64,000 bases of DNA from Anaerolineae bacterium (lineage in GTDB: Bacteria; Chloroflexota; Anaerolineae; Anaerolineales; Anaerolineaceae). The DNA lies in assembly GCA_013314735.1 (NCBI GenBank), contig JABUFD010000001.1, positions 744,001 to 808,000 of the forward strand, given 5' to 3'. The position numbers and the translations under genes are program-made. The notes under the pieces were generated by a model. That model was not told where the DNA came from. It saw only the letters and a list, made by a program, of their open reading frames with translations, and did no database searches. Below, one piece after another: positions 1-8,489 of the stretch (its first letter is position 1; each line of letters starts with the position of its first letter).

Positions 1-1061
1 ATACGGATGGTATCCTCAACACTGGGCTCTTCCACATAAACAGGTGCGAAACGGCGTTCGAGAGCGGCATCTTTTTCGATATACTTGTGATATTCATCAA
101 GCGTGGTGGCGCCCACACACTGCAATTCTCCACGCGAGAGCGCCGGTTTCAGCATATTTGAGGCGTCCATTGCCCCTTGCGCAGCACCGGCACCGACCAT
201 GGTGTGAAGTTCGTCGATGAACAGGATGATCTCGCCTTCGGAATTTTTAACTTCTTCAATGGCTGCTTTCAAACGCTCCTCGAATTCACCCCGAAAGCGG
301 GAACCAGCAATCATTGCACTCAAATCCAGGGCGATCACTTTTCGCCCCAGCAAAATTTCCGGCACATCATTCGTAATGATCTTCTGGGCAAGTCCCTCCA
401 CGATGGCTGTTTTTCCGACACCCGCTTCACCGATCAGGACAGGATTGTTCTTGGTGCGGCGCGACAGGACCTGCATGACACGCAAAATTTCTTCATCGCG
501 GCCGATGACAGGATCGAGTTTCCCTTCACGCGCCATCAGGGTAAGGTCGCGGGAATACTTCTCGAGAGTGCGATAGCGGCGTTCTGAATTGCGGTCGGTT
601 ACTTTTTGTCCCCCACGGATTTGCGCAATGGCTTCATCCACGCGGTGGCGGGTGGCCCCAATTCGTTCCAATACCCGGGCTGCAGGGGTGTTTTTCTCAC
701 TGAGAATGGCGAGAAACAGGTGTTCCGTGGAAACAAATTCATCGCCCAAACGACTGGCTTCTTCATGGGCGAGTTCAATGATGCGTTTGACGCGCGGGGT
801 GATAAAGACCTGACCCATACCACCGCCAAAAATGTTCGCTTTGGGTGTACTGCGAAGGATATAATCGAGGCGGTCTGTGATGATCAGGGGATCAATTTTC
901 AAATAATCCAGAATCTGGGAGACAGTACCTTCCGGCTGCTCAATCAACGCAAGAAGAATGTGCTCAGTGTCAATCTGGTTATGTCCATAACGCTGGATAA
1001 TTTCAGCAGCTCGTTGAGCTGCTTCCTCAGCTCTTTCTGTAAATCCATCAAATTTCATCAT
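1..1061 (-). CDS. clpC: ATP-dependent Clp protease ATP-binding subunit (ClpC type), N-terminal part
   Basis: Partial gene: 353 codons from the start at 1061, running off the left edge. ClpC-type AAA+ unfoldases feed substrates to ClpP or act as disaggregases. Visible in order: a double Clp_N repeat (residues about 5-140, with TEHILLALI and a second [10 protein letters not shown]), then the first AAA+ module with Walker [10 protein letters not shown] and Walker [10 protein letters not shown]. The start is the first of two adjacent ATGs, preceded by AAGGA at 6 nt. The second AAA+ module and the linker (UVR motif in ClpC, long coiled coil in ClpB) lie outside the window, so ClpC versus ClpB is judged only from the N-terminal half. 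No CIRCE or CtsR operator was seen upstream. It is divergent from rsmG. Confidence 0.88.
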   Translation of the reverse strand, partial: MMKFDGFTERAEEAAQRAAEIIQRYGHNQIDTEHILLALIEQPEGTVSQILDYLKIDPLIITDRLDYILRSTPKANIFGGGMGQVFITPRVKRIIELAHEEASRLGDEFVSTEHLFLAILSEKNTPAARVLERIGATRHRVDEAIAQIRGGQKVTDRNSERRYRTLEKYSRDLTLMAREGKLDPVIGRDEEILRVMQVLSRRTKNNPVLIGEAGVGKTAIVEGLAQKIITNDVPEILLGRKVIALDLSAMIAGSRFRGEFEERLKAAIEEVKNSEGEIILFIDELHTMVGAGAAQGAMDASNMLKPALSRGELQCVGATTLDEYHKYIEKDAALERRFAPVYVEEPSVEDTIR

Positions 1062-1112
1062 CTGGTTTTCCTTGTGGTATTCTTGTGCGTTTCTTTTCGC
1101 TTCCTTTATCTT

Positions 1113-1141
1113 ATTATAAGTGGACTTTATTAACATAATGA
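1113..1141 (-). promoter_or_regulatory. Putative clpC promoter
   Basis: On the minus strand a perfect TATAAT (1118-1113) lies 17 nt downstream of TTCATT (1141-1136), a 3/6 match to TTGACA. It is about 50 nt upstream of the clpC start. The -10 is strong and the -35 weak. Confidence 0.45.
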
Positions 1142-1159
1142 AAGAAAACCGTTTTAGCG

Positions 1160-1165
1160 TATAAT
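1160..1165 (+). promoter_or_regulatory. Putative -10 box of a leaderless rsmG transcript
   Basis: A perfect TATAAT ends exactly 6 nt before the rsmG ATG at 1172 and no Shine-Dalgarno sequence is visible. Transcription would then start at or next to the A of the ATG. No good -35 element is seen 16-18 nt upstream. Confidence 0.4.
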
Positions 1166-1171
1166 CATTTT

Positions 1172-1897
1172 ATGAATATGGAAGCCCTTAAAAAGCATGC
1201 TGCGGCCCTGTTCCATGTTCACCTCACAGAACACCAGCTCAAACAATTGATGTTGTTTGAGGAGGAGTTGTTGCGGTGGAATGCGAACATTAACCTGACA
1301 GCCATATCTGATTCGGATGGGGTGCGCAGTAAACATTTTCTTGATTCAATGTCAACCTATCCATTGCTTAAAGAACGTACTGTCCGGTCGGTGATTGATG
1401 TCGGTACTGGTGCAGGATTTCCAGGATTGGTCATAAAGTTGTTGTTGCCTGAGATTAAGCTGACATTGGTGGAATCGGTTGGAAAGAAGCTGCAATTTTG
1501 TGAACATATCTGTACCCAGTTGGGTTTTACGAATGTAACATTTGTGAACGCACGGGCGGAAGAAGTGGGACAGGAAGCCAGGCATCGGGAACAATATGAT
1601 GTCGCCATCGCCAGGGCCGTTGCCCAACTGCCCATTCTGGTGGAATACCTGGTGCCATTGGTCGGTTTAAATGGCATCGTGGTTGCCCAAAAAGGAGAAA
1701 GCGGTCCGGCTGAAGCACAAAAAGCGGAGTATGCCATTCGTGTTCTGGGCGGGCACTTACGCCAGTTGATTCAGATCAATGTACCAGAGGTGGTGGAGGA
1801 TCGCTACCTGGTGGTGATTGACAAAATTGCCACCACGCACGATCGTTACCCACGCCGGGTGGGCATGCCGGCCAAGCGGCCACTGTTGCCCGAATAA
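1172..1897 (+). CDS. rsmG: 16S rRNA (guanine527-N7)-methyltransferase RsmG
   Basis: 241 residues, the normal length for RsmG (GidB), which uses SAM to methylate N7 of G527 in 16S rRNA. The N-terminal helix region has the family sequence RWNANINLTAIS followed by KHFLDSM. The SAM-binding motif I is VIDVGTGAGFPGL at about residue 72-84, and the later IARAVAQLPILVEY segment is typical. Two start ATGs are possible (1172 and 1178); there is no Shine-Dalgarno site at either and a TATAAT lies just upstream, so the message may be leaderless. It converges on recF with one base between the stop codons. Confidence 0.96.
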   Translation: MNMEALKKHAAALFHVHLTEHQLKQLMLFEEELLRWNANINLTAISDSDGVRSKHFLDSMSTYPLLKERTVRSVIDVGTGAGFPGLVIKLLLPEIKLTLVESVGKKLQFCEHICTQLGFTNVTFVNARAEEVGQEARHREQYDVAIARAVAQLPILVEYLVPLVGLNGIVVAQKGESGPAEAQKAEYAIRVLGGHLRQLIQINVPEVVEDRYLVVIDKIATTHDRYPRRVGMPAKRPLLPE

Positions 1898-1898
1898 A

Positions 1899-3119
1899 TC
1901 AACCTTCCGTCAGGATACCACCGTGGATGCGCCAGATGTGGCTCCCTTGCAGGGAAGCGGGATCAAACAAGTTCAGGTCGGTTGTGGTCAGGAATACCTG
2001 GTCTCCCTTCTGCAGAAAGGCAACCAAATCGTTCCGACGCTGTTGGTCCAATTCCGCGAGGACTTCATCGAGCAACATCACCGGATATTGCCCGGTGCGA
2101 GCTTTCAACCATTGCGCTTCGGCGAACTTGAGGGATATTAATGCTGTACGGATCTGACCACGTGAGCCATAAATACCCAGGTCTGTCTCATTGGTGAAAA
2201 AACGGATTTCATCGCGGTGCGGTCCGATGCTACTGATACCTTTGCGAATGTCGGATTTCCGATGCGACTGCAGGGTTGCTAAAAACCTTTTTTCAATATC
2301 GTTCAACGGGTAGTGCCCACGAGCTACGTGGAGATCATTTTGCAGCGCATTGAAAAAGTGATTATTGTCAACCTGTTGTGGGCCAGCGGGGTCAAATGAG
2401 GGTACGTAAGCAATTCGAAAACTGTCTGCGGTGTGGCTGAGCTCGTGATGAATGAACTGGGCTTCAATGCTTAATTCATCGATTACACGGATACGCTCAT
2501 GAATCAAGCGTGCGCCCAGTTTTGCCATTTTTTCATCCCAAATATCCAGCTGGCTGGTGGCAGAATTTTTCTTTTCCTGGAGAATTTTTAACAAAGCATT
2601 ACGTTGTTGAACCGCTTTGTTGTATTGACCGAGGGTGTTGATATATATAGTATTCGCCTGGGCAACCATCATGTTGATGTACCTTCGACGTTCTTCAGGG
2701 CTGCCATCGATGATGGTGGTCATTTCAGGGAGGAACAGAACCGCGTTAAATTTTCCCAGTGCTTCTGTGCCCTTCTTTTTGGCGGTGTCGAGCAGAATCT
2801 CTTTGGTATAACGCGGTGTCCCAGAACGATCCTGTTGGACGATTAGCCGGATTTCCAGGTGTCGCGTGGCATGGTTGGTTTCAAAATCTGCCTTGATATG
2901 GGCGACAGCCGGATTCAGTGCGAGTGTATCAAACCGGATCAACTGCCTGTCCATGGAGGCATGAAAGGAAGAGAAGGTTGCCAGGTAATATATCGCTTCT
3001 AGCAGGGATGTTTTTCCCTGCGCATTGTTTCCCGTGACCAACAACACCTTGTTTGGAATGGTAATGTTGAGACTTTCGAACAGGCGAAAATTTTTCAGGG
3101 AAAGCGATTTGAGCTGCAT
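1899..3119 (-). CDS. recF: DNA replication and repair protein RecF
   Basis: 406 residues, slightly longer than most RecF proteins (about 360). RecF is an SMC-like ATPase that helps load RecA at single-strand gaps through RecFOR. The N-terminus LKSLSLKNFRLF and Walker A GNNAQGKTSLLEAI are diagnostic. The C-terminal half carries the signature-like SRGQIRTALISLKFAE and Walker B VMLLDEVLAELD, all in the expected order. The gene starts 3 nt after the def stop, so the two are probably translationally coupled; it is not next to dnaA-dnaN-gyrB as in many bacteria. Confidence 0.96.
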   Translation of the reverse strand: MQLKSLSLKNFRLFESLNITIPNKVLLVTGNNAQGKTSLLEAIYYLATFSSFHASMDRQLIRFDTLALNPAVAHIKADFETNHATRHLEIRLIVQQDRSGTPRYTKEILLDTAKKKGTEALGKFNAVLFLPEMTTIIDGSPEERRRYINMMVAQANTIYINTLGQYNKAVQQRNALLKILQEKKNSATSQLDIWDEKMAKLGARLIHERIRVIDELSIEAQFIHHELSHTADSFRIAYVPSFDPAGPQQVDNNHFFNALQNDLHVARGHYPLNDIEKRFLATLQSHRKSDIRKGISSIGPHRDEIRFFTNETDLGIYGSRGQIRTALISLKFAEAQWLKARTGQYPVMLLDEVLAELDQQRRNDLVAFLQKGDQVFLTTTDLNLFDPASLQGSHIWRIHGGILTEG

Positions 3120-3122
3120 GGA

Positions 3123-3668
3123 TCATTCAATCTGGGTCGATTTTTCCACCCTGATTTGCTGGGCTTCGATTTCCTCGGTATTTTCATGTTCAACCATTGA
3201 GAGTGATGTGGCACGGTCGGTAAAAAGAATACCGTTGAGGTGATCGATTTCATGTTGAAAAATCCGCGCCAGCCAACCCTCAGCTTTAATTTTAATCGGT
3301 TGGCCTTGCCGGTTTAAGCCTTTCACCTGGATGGCTGCATGACGTTCCACTTCACCGATGATATTTGGAATGGAGAGGCAGCCCTCAATGCCGATCTCAG
3401 TTTCGTCGGATGACCTGGTAATTTCCGGGTTCACAACCGCATAAAGTTTCTTGGGGGCTTCCTCATCTTCGTCATCGCCCCATTCGACGACAATGATCCT
3501 GCTGGAAATGCCGACTTGTGGCGCGGCAAGACCGACACCCGGGGCGTCATGCAGGGTGTCAACCATGTCATCTATCAATTGTTGGATGTCCGGGTCAACT
3601 TTTTTTACTGGTTTGGCTTTAAGGCGGAGTACTTCCGCCGGTACTTTTGTGATTTGCATAACTGGCAT
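3123..3668 (-). CDS. def: Peptide deformylase
   Basis: 181 residues. The enzyme removes the formyl group from the N-terminal Met of new proteins, using a divalent metal. All three family motifs are present: motif 1 GVGLAAPQVG near residue 45, motif 2 EGCLSIP near 95 with the metal-ligand Cys, and motif 3 QHEIDHLNG near 138 with the two His ligands and the catalytic Glu. An acidic insertion (EWGDDEDEEAPKK) lies between motifs 1 and 2, at residues about 63-75. The ATG at 3668 has AGGAAAA at about 11 nt; an ATG three codons later is the alternative. It is the first gene of def-recF. Confidence 0.97.
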   Translation of the reverse strand: MPVMQITKVPAEVLRLKAKPVKKVDPDIQQLIDDMVDTLHDAPGVGLAAPQVGISSRIIVVEWGDDEDEEAPKKLYAVVNPEITRSSDETEIGIEGCLSIPNIIGEVERHAAIQVKGLNRQGQPIKIKAEGWLARIFQHEIDHLNGILFTDRATSLSMVEHENTEEIEAQQIRVEKSTQIE

Positions 3669-3756
3669 ATTGATAACTTTTCCTATATTAATTTACCGAT
3701 GATTGTAATGCATCCAGCGGTCCTTGTCCAATTCGTTTCAGCCGATGAGAGGGAGA

Positions 3757-5457
3757 TCACCCGCCGTCTTGACCACCCGGCGGGTTGGTGGGATGGGTTA
3801 TTGAATGGTAGACATCGATCCAATCCAGGATGGCTTCACGTTCGCGCCGGATTTCAGTCTGGCGCTCCTTTTCGCGTGCAAATTCTAGCCGCCGGGAGAT
3901 TTCCTGCTGAACGGCTGATGGGTTGGCGACATAATCAAACGTGAAAAGTGAATCACCGATACGGATGAATACTGTGCCAAAGTTGAAAATGAGACCCAAA
4001 AGGCCGATGCGTTTGAATTCAACAGACTGAATCGAACTGAGCGGGGCAGCCCTGCGGTCTTCCTTCCCAAGGGGTTTCTGATTGAGGTCAATGACTTGAC
4101 GGTTATTGACAATATAACGATCGTTGCGCCAATCCCAATATTGGTACCCCGCAACAACACCGCTGCCGATTCCAACCAGTCCAATGGCTGCGCCGGCAAA
4201 TGCAGGCTGGAAGGGAAGTTCCGCGAAGCCCGCACTGATCACCATGGCGGCAAGAAAAACCAGGCAAGCCATGGATAAGAGAAATGGGATTAATGCCCTT
4301 TTTACCAGGATCAACCAGTGTGTGCGGTAGGTGACTTCATCACCATTCACCGAACGCAGTTGAAACAAGGCTTGCAGGAAGGCATTGATTGCGGAGAAAA
4401 AACCGCCTTCGCTCAAGTCAGCAGGTGTGGCAGGTTCGGATGGGCCGTTGTTGGTTCCCTGCGAGGCACCGGTTGGGTTGGCGTAACCCAACCGGCGGCG
4501 CATCTCGTCCAGTTTTGCCTGGCGGTCAAGTACGTTGTGAAGCTGCTTGCGTCGCGCTCTGACATCTTCAAGAAAGTCATTAACCAGATCAGGATCCGGA
4601 ATTTTTTCGAAATCAATGTGGCCTGTATATGTTCGGATTATGATGTCGCCAAATCCAATCCGGGCAGCCCAAAAAGAACCGATTTTTTTTGTTATCGATT
4701 GAACAGCATCCAACGATGTTTCTTCTTTGGTTTCATATAACAGGATCACCCGGTTTCGGCTGATCACACGGCGGTCTGTAATCACAAAGAAATCATCTGT
4801 CCAATCCAGGTAGATATAAACGATTGGCAGGATGATCGCGGCCGCCAGAACGGCGAAGATAGCGCTGAGTGACACCGGGTTGATTAAGTCGGAAACCAGC
4901 AGGAAGAGGTAAAGGGCGAGAACCATGACCCCGCCCAGAACGGGCAGCAGAATTTTGAACCATAAGAAAATGGGATGTTTGCGTGATGACCAGAAGACCA
5001 TTTCATCCGCCTGTCGCCAGCTTAATCGCATGCCCAGCAGCGGATAATAACTGTCGGTCAACATAGCGAAAAACCGTTCAACCAGTGGATGGTCATCCAA
5101 AAACGGGAATAGATCCTGTTGATGAATTGCCAGTATAGTGCATTGTGAGAGGGCTAACGATTCAGTTTCATAAAATTGCCCGCCAATGGTGGCTTCCAGG
5201 CCGAAAAATTCACAGGGATCAATTACACCAAACCGTTCCAACTGGTTGTTTCCGCCCATACGTTTCAATTCGACGTTACCACTGTAACAGAGGTAAAGCG
5301 TGGTGGCAGGCGCATTCATTGGTTGGAGCACCTGCCCATTGGTCAGAGAAACGATATGTACTTTGTCTGCCAACTGGCGAATATCACCAAGCGCCATTGA
5401 GCGAAATGGATATAGTGCCTGTAAAAAGGTGGTAATTTCCATACTGGACAGGCTCAT
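3757..5457 (-). CDS. Membrane protein with CRP-like cyclic-nucleotide-binding domain and two bacterial PH domains
   Basis: About 566 residues. The first ~130 resemble a cNMP-binding/CRP sensor domain (FLQALYPFRSM..., YLCYSGNVELKR, FGVIDPCEFFGLEA) but no helix-turn-helix follows. Next come a pair of hydrophobic helices (about 160-215) and a bacterial PH (bPH2, DUF304-like) domain with DDFFVITDRRVI and ETSLDAVQSITKK. A second helix pair (about 385-440) precedes a second bPH domain with NDRYIVNNRQVIDL and APLSSIQSVEFKR. The C-terminal tail is charged. The duplicated helix-pair plus bPH unit suggests an internal duplication. Ligand and role are unknown; a membrane sensor or scaffold is plausible. 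ATG 5457 is preferred (GAGG 9 nt upstream) over GTG 5472. Confidence 0.85.
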   Translation of the reverse strand: MSLSSMEITTFLQALYPFRSMALGDIRQLADKVHIVSLTNGQVLQPMNAPATTLYLCYSGNVELKRMGGNNQLERFGVIDPCEFFGLEATIGGQFYETESLALSQCTILAIHQQDLFPFLDDHPLVERFFAMLTDSYYPLLGMRLSWRQADEMVFWSSRKHPIFLWFKILLPVLGGVMVLALYLFLLVSDLINPVSLSAIFAVLAAAIILPIVYIYLDWTDDFFVITDRRVISRNRVILLYETKEETSLDAVQSITKKIGSFWAARIGFGDIIIRTYTGHIDFEKIPDPDLVNDFLEDVRARRKQLHNVLDRQAKLDEMRRRLGYANPTGASQGTNNGPSEPATPADLSEGGFFSAINAFLQALFQLRSVNGDEVTYRTHWLILVKRALIPFLLSMACLVFLAAMVISAGFAELPFQPAFAGAAIGLVGIGSGVVAGYQYWDWRNDRYIVNNRQVIDLNQKPLGKEDRRAAPLSSIQSVEFKRIGLLGLIFNFGTVFIRIGDSLFTFDYVANPSAVQQEISRRLEFAREKERQTEIRREREAILDWIDVYHSITHPTNPPGGQDGG

Positions 5458-5611
5458 TCGGGGTTGCCTCACTTGCTGTGCCTTAGGTGGTCTGAAAATG
5501 ATTATAACTGAAAAGGGGTTTAAGATATTTATCAGAAAAGCATATAAAATTTCTCAGGGATGCGGAAGCATGATAGAATAACCATCTGATCAGATTAATT
5601 TGAGGTGAAAG

Positions 5612-6133
5612 ATGGAAAACAAACCGAATGCTGTTGCCCAGGATGTCGTTGTCAGCCTGGATTATGTATTAACCGTGGATGGCGAAATTGCCGATACGAC
5701 TGCCGGGCGGGACCCCCTACCATATATTCACGGACACAATAACCTGATTTCCGGCCTGGAAAAGTTGCTGGAAGGTATGGTGGTTGGTGAGAGCAAATCC
5801 GTGGTCGTTCCCGCTGTGGAGGCTTACGGTGAGGTGGATCCAGAAGCATATTCTGATATGGACCGCGCAAAATTTCCTGATAATTTTGAGTTCAAGATTG
5901 GGAAAACCATCCGCCTGAATGCTGGTGATGGCCGAATCCTCTCCGCCCAGATTTGTGAGATTGGTGATGATGTGATCAAACTCGATTTCAACCATCCTCT
6001 CGCTGGCAAGGCTCTCAATTTCGATGTAACCATTGCCGATTTACGAGAGGCTTCTGAGATCGAATTGACCTACGGACGTGTTAATACCGGTGGCTGTGCC
6101 TCCTGCAACGGCAGTTGCTCGAGCTGCGGATAA
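5612..6133 (+). CDS. slyD: FKBP-type peptidyl-prolyl isomerase, SlyD type with metal-binding tail
   Basis: 173 residues. SlyD is a cytoplasmic prolyl isomerase and chaperone that also delivers nickel to [NiFe] hydrogenase. The FKBP fold is visible at the N-terminus (VVVSLDYVLTVDGEIADTT, LISGLEKLLEGM), followed by the insert-in-flap domain (EAYGEVDPEAYSDMDRAKFP). The C-terminus ends in the cysteine-rich GGCASCNGSCSSCG, with five Cys, which fits a metal-binding tail although it lacks the His stretches of the E. coli protein. The Shine-Dalgarno site is GAGGTG, 6 nt before the ATG. The neighbouring convergent hydrogenase genes support a nickel role; that link is inference. Confidence 0.93.
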   Translation: MENKPNAVAQDVVVSLDYVLTVDGEIADTTAGRDPLPYIHGHNNLISGLEKLLEGMVVGESKSVVVPAVEAYGEVDPEAYSDMDRAKFPDNFEFKIGKTIRLNAGDGRILSAQICEIGDDVIKLDFNHPLAGKALNFDVTIADLREASEIELTYGRVNTGGCASCNGSCSSCG

Positions 6134-6160
6134 CCTTCCATTTTACGAACCATCTACTAC

Positions 6161-6196
6161 AGTCAGCCAGTGACCGGTTACACTGGCTGACTTTTT
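6161..6196 (+). terminator. Bidirectional intrinsic terminator between slyD and the hydrogenase genes
   Basis: A perfect 12-bp stem (6161-6172 with 6181-6192) with an 8-nt loop is followed by TTTT on the plus strand. It lies between convergent genes and could stop transcription from both sides, though the minus-strand side lacks a U-run. Confidence 0.85.
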
Positions 6197-6207
6197 GTTG
6201 TTCGAAC

Positions 6208-7533
6208 TTATTGTGTGGCGCAGGCAATGCACGGGTCAAACGCCCTGACAACCCGTCCAACCGCTTTCTCCAACTCCATATTGATCTGGCCATCCTTGAT
6301 GTACCGTTTCGCGGCGACTGTGAGTGCGCGTTCGATGGCAAGGATGTTGTGGACAGTAGGGATGACAAACTCAGCGGAGGTGATTTTCCCGCCTTCAACC
6401 GCGTAATGATGGATCAAAGGCCCGCGCGGCGCCTCTACCAATCCATAGCCCTCTCCGTCTTTGGGGGTATAACCGACGTGGGTATCAGTGCCATCCAATG
6501 GCTCTTTTAAAATCTCGATAGCACGTTCAATGGCATTGATCAACTCGACACCGCGGCACAGATCATAAAGGAGGATCGGATGGGCGGGTAAACCGAATGC
6601 GCGCTCAATTCTTGCCATGTAACTGTCGGCGATCTCTGTTCCCATGCTTTGAGTCATGTTGATACGCGCCAGGCTGTTGGCACGCATGATTTTCCCATTG
6701 AAACTGGTTTGCCCGGCATAGCTGTAGTCATTGTCGTTGAACACCAGGTGGTCGCGAAATTGGCTGGCAGCAAAGGTGTCGATTACCTGTCCATCAGGCG
6801 AAAGCACCCGGATAGTATCGGTGTCATAGACTGGATTAATAGCAGGCGTTGAGGTAATGTAATATGTGGGTTCATCATCCCCCCAGGTACCAATACGCTC
6901 CTTTAAGCTGGTGGATAACTGCCAGTAATGGTTGAACAGAATGCGTACGACCGGGATGATTGTTTCCAGTTCAGCGAGCATGATCTCTGCTTTTTCCCGT
7001 TGAATCCCGCTGGTGACACCGCCCACCATGGTTTTGATTGGGTGAATGAATTGACCCCCTGCCAGGGTGATGAGATCGGTTCCGGCTTTTCTCACACGCA
7101 AGGAGCATCGCGCGATATTGTCACAGATGCCCTGCACCGAGATATTGCTGCTTTCGAGAGAGTGGAAGATCGAGGGGACATCCAAACGATCTGGCATGGT
7201 GAAAATGAAGAGAGATGTGGCCTGGTTCTGGATTAATTGACCCAACAGCAGAAGTTCACGAATCCTGCGCGCCAGGGGGGGCGGAGTTACTTCAAAAATG
7301 TCCTCCAGCGCTTTCACCGAGGCTACCTGGTGGGCCGTAGAACAAACACCGCATATCCGTGGTGTGATCACCGGCATCTGCTCAGCCGGAGTGCCTTCAA
7401 CAAAGTGCTTGAACCCACGCATTTCGGTTGCCTGAAAGTGGGAGGATATGACCTGCCCGTTCTCGACTTCGATTACAACCTGGGCGTGGCCTTCAATACG
7501 GCTGACTGGAAAGGTTAGTCTGGTCATGGTCAT
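6208..7533 (-). CDS. [NiFe] hydrogenase large (catalytic) subunit, group 3-like
   Basis: 441 residues. This subunit holds the Ni-Fe(CN)2CO site that splits or makes H2. The N-terminal L1 motif is RICGVCSTAH (about residue 59) after FPVSRIEGHA; the C-terminal L2 motif is FDPCIACATQ, giving the four Cys ligands in two CxxC pairs. The chain stops right there: there is no C-terminal extension to be cut off during maturation, and the usual His/Arg after CxxC is Gln. It overlaps the small-subunit stop by one base (TAATG), so the two are coupled. No diaphorase, ferredoxin-like or hyp maturation gene is adjacent. Group 3 (cofactor-coupled, MvhA/HoxH-like) is the closest family by motif; the exact subgroup cannot be set by eye. 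Confidence 0.92.
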   Translation of the reverse strand: MTMTRLTFPVSRIEGHAQVVIEVENGQVISSHFQATEMRGFKHFVEGTPAEQMPVITPRICGVCSTAHQVASVKALEDIFEVTPPPLARRIRELLLLGQLIQNQATSLFIFTMPDRLDVPSIFHSLESSNISVQGICDNIARCSLRVRKAGTDLITLAGGQFIHPIKTMVGGVTSGIQREKAEIMLAELETIIPVVRILFNHYWQLSTSLKERIGTWGDDEPTYYITSTPAINPVYDTDTIRVLSPDGQVIDTFAASQFRDHLVFNDNDYSYAGQTSFNGKIMRANSLARINMTQSMGTEIADSYMARIERAFGLPAHPILLYDLCRGVELINAIERAIEILKEPLDGTDTHVGYTPKDGEGYGLVEAPRGPLIHHYAVEGGKITSAEFVIPTVHNILAIERALTVAAKRYIKDGQINMELEKAVGRVVRAFDPCIACATQ

Positions 7534-8393
7534 TACAGGATTTTCTCCTTTGGTCGGATCGGCCTGGCTTTTTGGTCATAATCGGCGAATTGAAACAGGA
7601 ACAATGATAATTGGGGAGATCGCATTACTTCCTGAATTTCTTGGGAGGGAACGTTGGTCATTGATTCGAACACTTTTTGAATGCTGGAGAACCAGTGTTC
7701 CGCATCTTTTTCAATGAAGGCATCTGAAGGGCCACGGCAGCCCACGCAGGGATGGCCTGGTTTGGTACAGAGGGCGTCACAACCGGCACGGGTGGATGAA
7801 CCCACACAGGGATATCCCTGGTTAATCAAGCATATGTCAGGGTCGGGGCTGCCTTGTTGGGCACCAAAGAAATGGTTTGGTTTCATATCACGCAGCTTTT
7901 TCCGGCCGCATTCCTGGCAGACGGTTTTCTTCTGGGTGTAGTCTGGGTCGGGTGTCAGCAGCTGCATGAACAACTGCGGAGTGGGCGGACATCCTGGCAG
8001 GTAACGGCTAACAGTGATGAAGTCGTCAATCGGGCGGCATTTGGGGAGCATCCGCGGCAGATGGTGCCGTTCAGCCTGGGAGAGAAACAGATCGCGAACA
8101 TCGTCGCGGTTGCCCAGGTTGGTCACCCCGCCCGAAATGGCACAGGTCCCAACAGCCACCACCTCATTTGCGTGATGGATGGCATGTGACAATTTGTAGA
8201 GATCTTCTGATGTTTGGACCCCGCCACTGACCAGCAAGATGTCCACATCAGGAACATTGTCTGCCGAGATCACCAGTGGCATGTAAACGAGTTCGTATTG
8301 GTGAAGCCAATCTGTCGCATTTAACAACGACACCTCACATCCTGCACATCCTGAAAGCTGCAACACCGCAAATTTCGGTAATTTTTGTGTCAT
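7533..8393 (-). CDS. [NiFe] hydrogenase small (FeS) subunit
   Basis: 286 residues from the ATG at 8393, which has AGGAG 9 nt upstream. The small subunit passes electrons from the NiFe site through iron-sulfur clusters. The proximal cluster motif LSGCAGCEVSLL is at residues about 12-23, followed by VGTCAISGG and a PGCPPTPQ segment. The C-terminal part has further Cys groups (CQECGRKK; then about seven Cys in the region from CLINQGYPC to HPCVGCRG), enough for more clusters, as in MvhG/HoxY-type subunits. No Tat signal and no C-terminal membrane helix are present, so the dimer is cytoplasmic. It is the first gene of a two-gene operon. Confidence 0.92.
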   Translation of the reverse strand: MTQKLPKFAVLQLSGCAGCEVSLLNATDWLHQYELVYMPLVISADNVPDVDILLVSGGVQTSEDLYKLSHAIHHANEVVAVGTCAISGGVTNLGNRDDVRDLFLSQAERHHLPRMLPKCRPIDDFITVSRYLPGCPPTPQLFMQLLTPDPDYTQKKTVCQECGRKKLRDMKPNHFFGAQQGSPDPDICLINQGYPCVGSSTRAGCDALCTKPGHPCVGCRGPSDAFIEKDAEHWFSSIQKVFESMTNVPSQEIQEVMRSPQLSLFLFQFADYDQKARPIRPKEKIL

Positions 8394-8489
8394 TATTGGG
8401 AACTCCTGGAAACGGTAACGATTGCCCGGCAAACATGCCGTGGCAGATTCATTATATCGTGTAACATCCGCGAATTGCGTGTTGCGATT

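Noticed and set aside
606-1133. Rightward reading frame of 175 codons at the left edge
   Set aside because: It is antisense to a clear ClpC N-terminal domain with Walker A and B motifs on the minus strand.
1062-1171. CIRCE or CtsR operator upstream of clpC
   Set aside because: No TTAGCACTC-N9-GAGTGCTAA or CtsR heptad repeat is visible in the intergenic region.
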